From an uncultured Collinsella sp. (GTDB lineage Bacteria; Actinomycetota; Coriobacteriia; Coriobacteriales; Coriobacteriaceae): a DNA stretch of 6,224 nt. Shown here piece after piece: positions 1-4,647 of this stretch. The notes under the pieces were generated by a model. That model was not told the DNA's origin and made no database searches. It worked only from the letters and a program-made list of their open reading frames with translations. The position numbers and the translations under genes are program-made. The first letter of the stretch is position 1; each line of letters starts with the position of its first letter. The stretch is from NCBI GenBank assembly GCA_900547285.1, contig URGF01000111.1, positions 1 through 6,224 on the forward strand, given 5' to 3'.

Positions 1-25
1 GGTTTATCGCGAGTTCCGCACGAGC

Positions 26-50
26 CGAAGAGCACTTAATGTGCTCTTCG
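26..50. repeat. Perfect 10-bp inverted repeat (hairpin)
   Basis: Arms CGAAGAGCAC (26-35) and GTGCTCTTCG (41-50) are perfect reverse complements around the 5-base loop TTAAT. CGCA (17-20) can also pair with TGCG (51-54) across a 5-base bulge, lengthening the structure. No T-run follows on either strand, so it is not a typical intrinsic terminator. It could be the 3' end of an upstream transcript, part of a small RNA, or a protein-binding palindrome. The pairing is read directly from the sequence; the role is unknown. Confidence 0.6.
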
Positions 51-53
51 TGC

Positions 54-74
54 GAGCAGGACTGTAGAGCAGGA
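54..74 (+). repeat. 8-bp direct repeat GAGCAGGA
   Basis: GAGCAGGA occurs at 54-61 and again at 67-74, a spacing of 13 bases start to start, immediately after the 26-50 hairpin. It may be chance or the remains of a binding site. Nothing assigns a function. Confidence 0.4.
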
Positions 75-179
75 AATCTCACAGGCCGCGCACGGGCCCC
101 TGTGGGCGAGCAAGCGGACGACAAACACATCTGTCCAATAATTCGTCTGAAACATAATGAAAAACCGTTTGATGTGAGT

Positions 180-188
180 TAATATAAA
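180..188 (+). promoter_or_regulatory. Candidate -10 region for ptsH
   Basis: TAATAT (180-185), overlapping TATAAA (183-188), is the best -10-like element within about 75 bases of the ptsH start and fits the TAnnnT pattern common in high-GC Gram-positives. No good -35 lies 16-18 bases upstream. A second candidate, CATAAT (153-158), matches TATAAT at 5 of 6 positions but also lacks a -35. Initiation near 192 would give a leader of about 60 nt that contains the hairpin at 205-230. Confidence 0.35.
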
Positions 189-204
189 GAACGTCGTGAA
201 TCTG

Positions 205-230
205 ACTCCTGCCACATGCATGACAGGGGT
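205..230 (+). promoter_or_regulatory. Hairpin in the ptsH leader / operator-like palindrome
   Basis: ACTCCTGCCA (205-214) pairs with TGACAGGGGT (221-230) over ten positions, with one G-U wobble and one C-A mismatch, around the 6-base loop CATGCA. It ends about 14 bases before the AAGGAG Shine-Dalgarno sequence of ptsH (243-248). If transcribed it would form a leader hairpin that might stabilise the abundant HPr mRNA or affect its translation. As DNA it could equally be an operator. The pairing is seen; the role is inference. Confidence 0.5.
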
Positions 231-254
231 TAAACACAAAAAAAGGAGTCAACT

Positions 255-518
255 ATGGTTTCTGAGAAGGCTACCCTCGTTAATCCTCAGGGTCTGCACA
301 TGCGTCCGGCTGGTCTGTTCGCCTCCACCATGGGCAAGTACGCCTGTGACGTGACGGTCGTCACCCCCGAGAAGGAGGTCAACGGCAAGTCCCCGATGGC
401 CCTCATGGCTGCTGGTATCCCCTGCGGTACTGAGGTCGAGGTCAAGTGCGACGGCGCCGACGAGGCCGAGGCTCTGGCTGCTGCCATCGAGCTCATCAAG
501 AGCGGTCTTGGCGAGTAG
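255..518 (+). CDS. ptsH: Phosphocarrier protein HPr
   Basis: Small cytoplasmic phosphocarrier of the phosphotransferase system. It accepts phosphate from Enzyme I and passes it to the EIIA domains of sugar transporters. The 87-aa length is normal for HPr. The active-site stretch NPQGLHMRPAG places the phosphorylated histidine exactly at residue 15, followed by the conserved Arg17 and Pro18. Ser46, the regulatory site targeted by HPr kinase in Firmicutes, is present in NGKSPMALM, but with Pro47 where Bacillus-type HPr has Ile. Cys31, Cys57 and Cys65 are unremarkable in position. The ATG start is set by a strong AAAAGGAG (241-248) six bases upstream. All lysines use AAG, as expected of a highly expressed gene here. 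Enzyme I follows after 127 bases, but a terminator-like hairpin lies between them, so HPr may be made in excess. The identification is essentially certain; whether Ser46 is used for regulation is not shown. Confidence 0.98.
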   Translation: MVSEKATLVNPQGLHMRPAGLFASTMGKYACDVTVVTPEKEVNGKSPMALMAAGIPCGTEVEVKCDGADEAEALAAAIELIKSGLGE

Positions 519-563
519 AACTCAAACGGGTCGCATGTTGAACAACTAAGTTCATATTTGGGG

Positions 564-599
564 GCGCAGTGACCTGTCTTAAGGTAGCTGCGCTCTTTT
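564..599 (+). terminator. Intrinsic terminator/attenuator between ptsH and ptsI
   Basis: GCGCAG (564-569) pairs with CTGCGC (588-593). An inner stem, ACCT (572-575) with AGGT (582-585), closes the loop 576-581, with a U-G wobble and a G-A mismatch between the two stems. The tail TCTTTT (594-599) follows directly. The shape is that of a Rho-independent terminator with a moderate U-tract. It sits inside what is normally one ptsHI operon, so partial read-through would give more HPr than Enzyme I. Confidence 0.7.
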
Positions 600-626
600 G
601 TCATGGATATGGCAAAACGCTTTATC
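598..626 (+). promoter_or_regulatory. Possible weak promoter for ptsI
   Basis: TTGTCA (598-603) matches the -35 consensus at 5 of 6 positions. TTTATC (621-626), 17 bases on, matches the -10 consensus at only 3 of 6. Initiation near 633 would leave a leader of only about 13 nt before ATG 646. The -35 begins within the U-tract of the preceding terminator. This would allow ptsI expression independent of ptsH, but the -10 is weak, so the call is tentative. Confidence 0.25.
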
Positions 627-635
627 ACATGACAC

Positions 636-654
636 GGAGAGAGGAATGGGAATG
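636..654 (+). promoter_or_regulatory. ptsI ribosome-binding site with two possible ATG starts
   Basis: The purine-rich run GGAGAGAGGA (636-645) precedes two in-frame ATGs. GGAG (636-639) lies six bases from ATG 646, and GAGG (641-644) lies seven bases from ATG 652. Enzyme I proteins usually start a few residues before a G-x-x-A-S-x-G motif, and both starts fit. I chose 646. The farther in-frame TTG at 598 lies in the terminator tail and is unlikely. Confidence 0.6.
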
Positions 655-2355
655 TATCAGGGAGTCAACGCTTCCGAGGGCATCGGTATCGGCACCGTCA
701 TGGTCGCCGTCGATCCCGACTTGACGTTTGAGCCGCACGAGGTTGCTGATTCGGCAGCAGAGAAGGAGCGCTATCAGACCGCTCTTTCGGTCTTCTGCGA
801 GAAGACCCAGGCTCAGGCCGATCACATGAAGGAGACGGTGGGCGAGGCCGAGGCCGAGATCATGAGCGGACACATTGTCCTGGCTCAGGATCCGGGCATG
901 ACCGACGCCATCAACGCCGCCATTGACGGCGGCACCTGCGCCGAGCAGGCGCTCATGGACACCTCGACCATGTTCGAGAACATGTTCCTGTCCATGGACG
1001 ATGAGATGTTCCGTCTGCGCGCGGCCGACATCGCCGACATCCGCACCGGTATTCTGGCCGAGCTGCTGGGCAAGGAGGTCGTCGACCTTTCCGTCCTGCC
1101 CGAGAACACCGTCGTTGTCGTGCACGACCTCACGCCGTCCATGACCGCCACGATCGATAAGGCGCACGTTGCCGGTATCGTCACCGAGACTGGTGGCCGC
1201 ACGTCGCACTCCGCAATCATTGCGCGCGCCCTCGAGATCCCTGCTGTCCTTTCGGTTTCCAACAGCTGCACCGCACTGCGCAACGGCATGACCGTTGTCG
1301 TCGACGGTGGCAAGGGTATCGTCGAGGCCGATCCCGATGAGGAGACGCTCGCCGCTTACACTGCCAAGGCCGAGGCTTTCGCTGCCGAGAAGGCGGCTCT
1401 CGAGGCCTTCCGCGGCAAGCCGTCCGTGACTGCCGACGGCATCAAGAAGATCATTGCCTGCAACATCGGCAATCCCGATGACGTGCCCAACGCGCTCGAT
1501 CACGACGCCGAGGCTATCGGCCTGTTCCGTTCCGAGTTCCTGTTCATGGACTCTGCTGAGCTTCCTTCCGAGGAGGAGCAGTTCAACGCCTACCGTAAGG
1601 TCGCCAGCGCGCTCAAGGGCGCTCCGGTCATCATCCGCACGCTCGATGTGGGTGGCGACAAGGAGATTCCGTACCTGCACATGGTCAAGGAAGAGAACCC
1701 CTTCATGGGCTTCCGCGCCGTGCGTTACTGCCTGGCCAACCCCGACCAGTACAAGGTCCAGCTCCGCGCCCTGCTGCGCGCCAGCGCCTTCGGTGACGTC
1801 AAGATTATGATCCCGCTCGTCACCTGCGTCGAGGAAGTCTTGGCTGTCAAGGAGCTCGTCGAGCAGTGCAAGACCGAGCTGACCGAAGAGGGTCGCAAGT
1901 TCAACGAGAACATCGAGGTCGGCATCATGGTCGAGACGCCTGCAGCCTCGCTGCTCGCTGACCGCCTGGCCGAGGTCGCCGACTTCTTCTCCATCGGCAC
2001 CAACGACCTGATCGGCTACACCATGTGCGCCGACCGTGGCAACGACACCATCTCCAACCTGTACCAGGTTTACTATCCCGCCGTGCTCCGTTCGCTCAAG
2101 AACATCATCGAGAGCGGCGTGAAGGCCGGCATCATGGTCGGTATGTGCGGCGAGGCCGCTGCCGATCCGTTGCTCGAGCCGCTGCTGATCAGCTGGGGCC
2201 TGGAGGAGTTCTCGATGAGCGCTCCGTCCATCCTGCGCGCCCGCAAGACCATCAGCCAGTGGACCAAGGCCGAGTGCGACGAGCTCGCCGAGAAGGCGCT
2301 CGCCTGCAACACCGCTGCCGAGGTCAAGGCACTGCTCGAGTCCGCAGCTCGCTAA
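646..2355 (+). CDS. ptsI: PTS Enzyme I (PEP-protein phosphotransferase)
   Basis: Cytoplasmic enzyme that autophosphorylates from PEP and transfers the phosphate to HPr, the first step of all PTS sugar uptake. At 569 aa it matches the family (about 570-575). The order is an N-terminal HPr-binding domain (roughly 1-145, with GHIVLAQDP and ADIADIRTGI), a phosphohistidine domain with GGRTSHSAIIARA carrying His188 (E. coli His189), and a PEP-binding TIM barrel from about 255. Key barrel residues keep a constant offset of one from E. coli: Arg295 (GLFRSEF), Arg331 (RTLDVGGDKE) and Cys501 (GMCGE). ENPFMGFRA, GIMVETPAA and FFSIGTNDL are also intact. One small oddity is DLIGYT where the family usually has DLTQYT or DLIQYT. 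All catalytic residues are present, so it should be active. It lies 127 bases after ptsH behind a terminator-like hairpin, and 74 bases before a sugar-phosphate kinase that it may be cotranscribed with. The start could be 652 instead. Confidence 0.97.
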   Translation: MGMYQGVNASEGIGIGTVMVAVDPDLTFEPHEVADSAAEKERYQTALSVFCEKTQAQADHMKETVGEAEAEIMSGHIVLAQDPGMTDAINAAIDGGTCAEQALMDTSTMFENMFLSMDDEMFRLRAADIADIRTGILAELLGKEVVDLSVLPENTVVVVHDLTPSMTATIDKAHVAGIVTETGGRTSHSAIIARALEIPAVLSVSNSCTALRNGMTVVVDGGKGIVEADPDEETLAAYTAKAEAFAAEKAALEAFRGKPSVTADGIKKIIACNIGNPDDVPNALDHDAEAIGLFRSEFLFMDSAELPSEEEQFNAYRKVASALKGAPVIIRTLDVGGDKEIPYLHMVKEENPFMGFRAVRYCLANPDQYKVQLRALLRASAFGDVKIMIPLVTCVEEVLAVKELVEQCKTELTEEGRKFNENIEVGIMVETPAASLLADRLAEVADFFSIGTNDLIGYTMCADRGNDTISNLYQVYYPAVLRSLKNIIESGVKAGIMVGMCGEAAADPLLEPLLISWGLEEFSMSAPSILRARKTISQWTKAECDELAEKALACNTAAEVKALLESAAR

Positions 2356-2372
2356 TTTGGTATCAGAGGTAA

Positions 2373-2402
2373 CCGCGTGGTTGGAATGGGCCGGCCACGC
2401 GG
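2373..2402 (+). promoter_or_regulatory. 12-bp hairpin between ptsI and the first kinase
   Basis: CCGCGTGG (2373-2380) and CCACGCGG (2395-2402) are perfect reverse complements. Pairing continues inward through two T-G wobbles and two G-C pairs to a 6-base loop (2385-2390). CCCTCACATAT follows with no T-run, so it does not look like an intrinsic terminator. A transcript-stabilising or processing element between two cotranscribed genes is more likely. It ends 13 bases before the AGGGGGT ribosome-binding site (2416-2422) of the next gene. Confidence 0.55.
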
Positions 2403-2429
2403 CCCTCACATATACAGGGGGTACTGTAA

Positions 2430-3362
2430 ATGTTCTACACGCTAACCGCTAACCCGGCTGTCGACATGACGGTTTCGAGCTCTCCGCTCGAGCCCGACGA
2501 GAACGTCCGCACCGGCTCGGCCAGCTACACGGCTAACGGCAAGGGCCTCGACGTGTCCTTCGCCTTTAAGAAGATGGGCGTCGACACCGTCGCGCTCGGT
2601 TTCTTCGCCGGCTTCACGGGCAAGTTCATCGTCGAGGAGGTCATGAACCTGGGTTGCCTCTGCCGCCCGGTCTGGACCGACGGTATCACGCGCATCAACA
2701 CCTACGTCAACGATGGCCAGCACGAGTACGGCATCCTGAACCCCGGTGCTCCGATCACGCCGCAGCATCAGGAGGAGCTCTACAACATCCTGGACACCGC
2801 GGGCGACCTTGAGTGCCTGATCGTCTCCGGCTCCGTGCCTCCCAAAGCTACGCCCGACTTCCTGGCTCAGGTCATGGAGCACGCTCAGGCCCGTGGCGCC
2901 GACGTCGTCCTGGACCTGTCCTCCGACAAGCTCAAGGAGCTCGCTCACAAGAAGCCGCTGCTCATTAAGCCGAACCATCACGAGATGAAGGCTATCTTCG
3001 GCGTGCCGGTCGACACCGACGACGAGGTCCGCGTTGCCATGAAGCTGGCTCACGAGGCCGGCGTCCAGAACGTGCTGCTCACCCGTGGTAGCCGCGGTGA
3101 CGCTTACTTCTCCAACGGCGAGGACATCTGGTATGCCAAGCGTGAGTTCAACATCAAGCTTGTCTCTTCCGTCTGCGCCGGCGACTGCACCCTCGCTGCG
3201 TTCCTGCACAAGTGGTACAGGGATCGCGACAACGTCGAGGAGGCCATGAAGCTCGCTATGGCCACCGGCGCCAACGTTGCTGAGTCCGTCGGCATCGGCG
3301 ACTTTGGTCACGTCGACGAGTACAGCAAGCGCGTTGCCGTTCGCAAGCTCGATCGCAAGTAA
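2430..3362 (+). CDS. 1-phosphofructokinase-family sugar-phosphate kinase, copy 1
   Basis: PfkB/ribokinase-superfamily kinase of the 1-phosphofructokinase (FruK/LacC-like) branch, expected to phosphorylate fructose 1-phosphate or a similar sugar phosphate with ATP in the cytoplasm. It is 310 aa. Visible family motifs: TLTANPAVD (4-12), NGKG (36-39), TDGITRIN, the PfkB signature SGSVPP, KPNHHE (the NxxE Mg-ATP motif) and VCAGD with the catalytic base Asp252. Two departures stand out. The usual Asn of the GKG(I/L)NV motif is Asp41, and the nucleotide-side loop reads TRGSRGDAYF rather than the more usual TLGxxGA. The start is ATG 2430, with AGGGGGT (2416-2422) seven bases away. It follows ptsI by 74 bases with no clear promoter between, so cotranscription is likely, and it ends at a strong terminator. 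The family is sure. The exact substrate (fructose 1-phosphate, tagatose 6-phosphate or fructose 6-phosphate) is not, so no symbol is given. Confidence 0.9.
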   Translation: MFYTLTANPAVDMTVSSSPLEPDENVRTGSASYTANGKGLDVSFAFKKMGVDTVALGFFAGFTGKFIVEEVMNLGCLCRPVWTDGITRINTYVNDGQHEYGILNPGAPITPQHQEELYNILDTAGDLECLIVSGSVPPKATPDFLAQVMEHAQARGADVVLDLSSDKLKELAHKKPLLIKPNHHEMKAIFGVPVDTDDEVRVAMKLAHEAGVQNVLLTRGSRGDAYFSNGEDIWYAKREFNIKLVSSVCAGDCTLAAFLHKWYRDRDNVEEAMKLAMATGANVAESVGIGDFGHVDEYSKRVAVRKLDRK

Positions 3363-3390
3363 GCGAAACACGACAAACTCGTGCGCATAC

Positions 3391-3421
3391 GGCGTCCCGG
3401 TTTCGACCGGGGCGCCTTTTT
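3391..3421 (+). terminator. Strong intrinsic terminator after kinase copy 1
   Basis: GGCGTCCCGGT (3391-3401) pairs with ACCGGGGCGCC (3406-3416) over 11 positions with one T-G wobble, around a TTCG tetraloop, and TTTTT (3417-3421) follows. It lies 28 bases after the stop codon and should end the transcript from ptsI and the first kinase. Confidence 0.93.
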
Positions 3422-3510
3422 GTTCCGCCACGGGGGAGAGGAGTCCTTCCGTACTTCATCGCTTCCACACCGTTCACCGAGTTGTCCTAGCCTTTTACCG
3501 ATGCGTGGAA

Positions 3511-3516
3511 TATACT
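3511..3516 (+). promoter_or_regulatory. -10 box for kinase copy 2
   Basis: TATACT matches the -10 consensus at 5 of 6 positions. Initiation near 3523 would give a leader of about 28 nt. No convincing -35 sits at 16-18 bases (TTGTCC at 3482-3487 is 23 bases away). Because a strong terminator lies upstream, the second kinase needs its own promoter, and this is the best candidate. The rest of the gap from 3422 to 3500 shows nothing clear. Confidence 0.55.
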
Positions 3517-3550
3517 TTCATTAACACGTTGCCTTGTGAAAGGAACATTC

Positions 3551-4483
3551 ATGATTTACACGCTCACTGCAAATCCCGCCATTGACTACAACATCACCTG
3601 CGACGGTCTTGCTGCCAACACCGTCACGCGTACCCGCAACGCCGTCTACACGCCCAACGGCAAGGGCCTCAACGTCTCGTTTACGCTCGACCACTACGGC
3701 GTCGACACCACGATCCTGGGCTTTTTCGCCGGTTTCTCGGGCGAGTTTATCGTTAAGGGCGCCGAGGCCCTGGGCGTGCCCGTCAAGCCCGTGTGGACCG
3801 ACGGCATCACGCGCGTCAATGTGTTCCTCAACGCCGGCCCCGACACCGAGTACAACATGGTCAACGCCGGTGCCGCCATCAACGAGGCCAACGAGCGGGA
3901 GATGTTTGAGCTCATCGATTCGCTCGATGACATGACCTGCCTGGTCATCAGCGGCTCGCTGCCTCCCAACACTTCCGAGGGCTTCCTGGCCGAGGTCCTG
4001 CGCCGCGTCAAGGCCAAGGGGGCCGAGTTCGTGCTCGATATCTCGAGCCATCAGCTGGCAGACCTCATTGCCATGGAGCCGCTGCTGATTAAGCCCAATG
4101 ACGACGAGCTGCTCGATATCTTTGGCATTAAGGTAAGCGGCGGCGACGATGAGTCCGTCAAGGGTGCCATGGCCGAGCTGCACGCCAAGGGCGCTAAGAA
4201 CGTGCTGCTGACGCTCGGCGGCGCCGGTGCGTACTTCTCCAACGGCGAGCACATCTGGTTTGCCAACCGTACTTTTGAGGTTAAGCTGCTGTCGACGGTG
4301 TGCGCCGGCGATTCTTCGCTGGCCGCCTTCCTGTCCGTGTGGCACGACGCCCCGGAGCGCGTCGAGGACGCCCTGCGTCTCTCGATGGCCACCGGCGCTA
4401 ACGTGGTCGAGTGCCCCGGTCTGGGCGACTTCGCCAAGGTCGATGAGTATCAGAAGGGTATTGCAATCCGTCAGGTTTGCTAG
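3551..4483 (+). CDS. 1-phosphofructokinase-family sugar-phosphate kinase, copy 2
   Basis: Second PfkB-superfamily kinase of the 1-phosphofructokinase branch, a tandem paralogue of the gene before it and also 310 aa. It keeps the more canonical motif set: TLTANPAID (4-12), NGKGLNV with Asn41, TDGITRVN, SGSLPP, KPNDDEL (NxxE), TLGGAGAYF and VCAGDS with the catalytic base Asp254. I expect it to be an active fructose-1-phosphate-type kinase, though tagatose 6-phosphate or fructose 6-phosphate as substrate cannot be excluded. The start is ATG 3551 with AAGGA (3540-3544) six bases upstream. An in-frame GTG at 3536 would add five residues but lies before that ribosome-binding site, and ATG 3551 also gives the same length and N-terminus as copy 1. 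It is a single-gene transcription unit between a -10 box and a strong terminator, so it can be regulated apart from ptsI and copy 1. No Enzyme II gene is nearby. Confidence 0.92.
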   Translation: MIYTLTANPAIDYNITCDGLAANTVTRTRNAVYTPNGKGLNVSFTLDHYGVDTTILGFFAGFSGEFIVKGAEALGVPVKPVWTDGITRVNVFLNAGPDTEYNMVNAGAAINEANEREMFELIDSLDDMTCLVISGSLPPNTSEGFLAEVLRRVKAKGAEFVLDISSHQLADLIAMEPLLIKPNDDELLDIFGIKVSGGDDESVKGAMAELHAKGAKNVLLTLGGAGAYFSNGEHIWFANRTFEVKLLSTVCAGDSSLAAFLSVWHDAPERVEDALRLSMATGANVVECPGLGDFAKVDEYQKGIAIRQVC

Positions 4484-4516
4484 TTCCGGCACCTTGCCTG
4501 AATAGTTCAATTATTT

Positions 4517-4554
4517 CGCATCCGTCTTAGACCAGGACGGATGCGTTTTTGTTT
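4517..4554 (+). terminator. Strong intrinsic terminator after kinase copy 2
   Basis: CGCATCCGTC (4517-4526) pairs perfectly with GACGGATGCG (4536-4545). The stem extends inward by a T-G and a T-A pair to the loop 4529-4533, and the tail TTTTTGTTT (4546-4554) follows. It begins 34 bases after the stop codon. Confidence 0.94.
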
Positions 4555-4587
4555 ATCGGACTTGCGTGTGCAGTGGAGGCTGTTTCT

Positions 4588-4596
4588 TGCTAGACT
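4588..4596 (+). promoter_or_regulatory. Extended -10 promoter for cca
   Basis: TGC followed by TAGACT (4591-4596) makes an extended -10 element (TGn plus TAnnnT). No -35 lies at the usual distance, which fits extended -10 promoters. Initiation near 4603 would leave about 45 nt of leader. The 7-bp sequence TTCTTGC is repeated at 4584-4590 and 4596-4602, flanking the box. Confidence 0.5.
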
Positions 4597-4647
4597 TCTT
4601 GCAGACGCAATCGATAGCCAATTTGATAGTCGCAGGAGGCCATAGGC

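Larger units (their letters stand above)
1..254. other. Non-coding region upstream of ptsH
   Basis: No convincing gene lies in these bases. What can be seen: a perfect 10-bp hairpin (26-50), an 8-bp direct repeat (54-61 and 67-74), a weaker hairpin with 6-bp arms CACAGG (80-85) and CCTGTG (99-104), an A/T-rich stretch from about 137 to 200 with -10-like boxes, and a leader hairpin (205-230) just before the ptsH ribosome-binding site. One forward frame is open from 3 to 182 with an ATG at 39. It has no Shine-Dalgarno sequence, atypical codons for this genome and no recognisable protein, so I do not call it. The hairpins in the first 105 bases could belong to the 3' end of an upstream transcript or a small RNA, but no known RNA family was recognised. 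Confidence 0.6.

Noticed and set aside
157..173. cre-like imperfect palindrome ATGAAA...TTTGAT before ptsH
   Set aside because: The central CG spacing and several conserved positions of the catabolite-responsive element do not match, and no CcpA-type regulator is known from this window.
3..182. Forward open frame at the window start, with an ATG at 39
   Set aside because: No Shine-Dalgarno sequence, atypical codons, overlaps hairpins, and the translation resembles nothing known. It could only be rescued by upstream sequence.
598..645. Extended Enzyme I start at TTG 598
   Set aside because: The codon lies in the U-tract of the terminator hairpin with no ribosome-binding site, and the extra 16 residues do not fit the family N-terminus.
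625..2409. Long open frame on the minus strand opposite ptsI (594 codons)
   Set aside because: It is the antisense of a fully convincing Enzyme I gene. The protein is low in recognisable motifs and rich in Gly, Leu, Asp and Val, as expected from GC-rich codon bias.
2442..3431. Minus-strand open frame opposite kinase copy 1
   Set aside because: A shadow of a well-supported gene. It starts in the terminator region with no ribosome-binding site and shows no family motif.
3536..3550. Upstream GTG start for kinase copy 2
   Set aside because: It precedes the AAGGA ribosome-binding site, and ATG 3551 gives the same N-terminus and length as the paralogue.
3521..4510. Minus-strand open frame opposite kinase copy 2
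   Set aside because: A shadow frame. Its similar size to the one opposite copy 1 simply reflects the paralogy of the sense genes.
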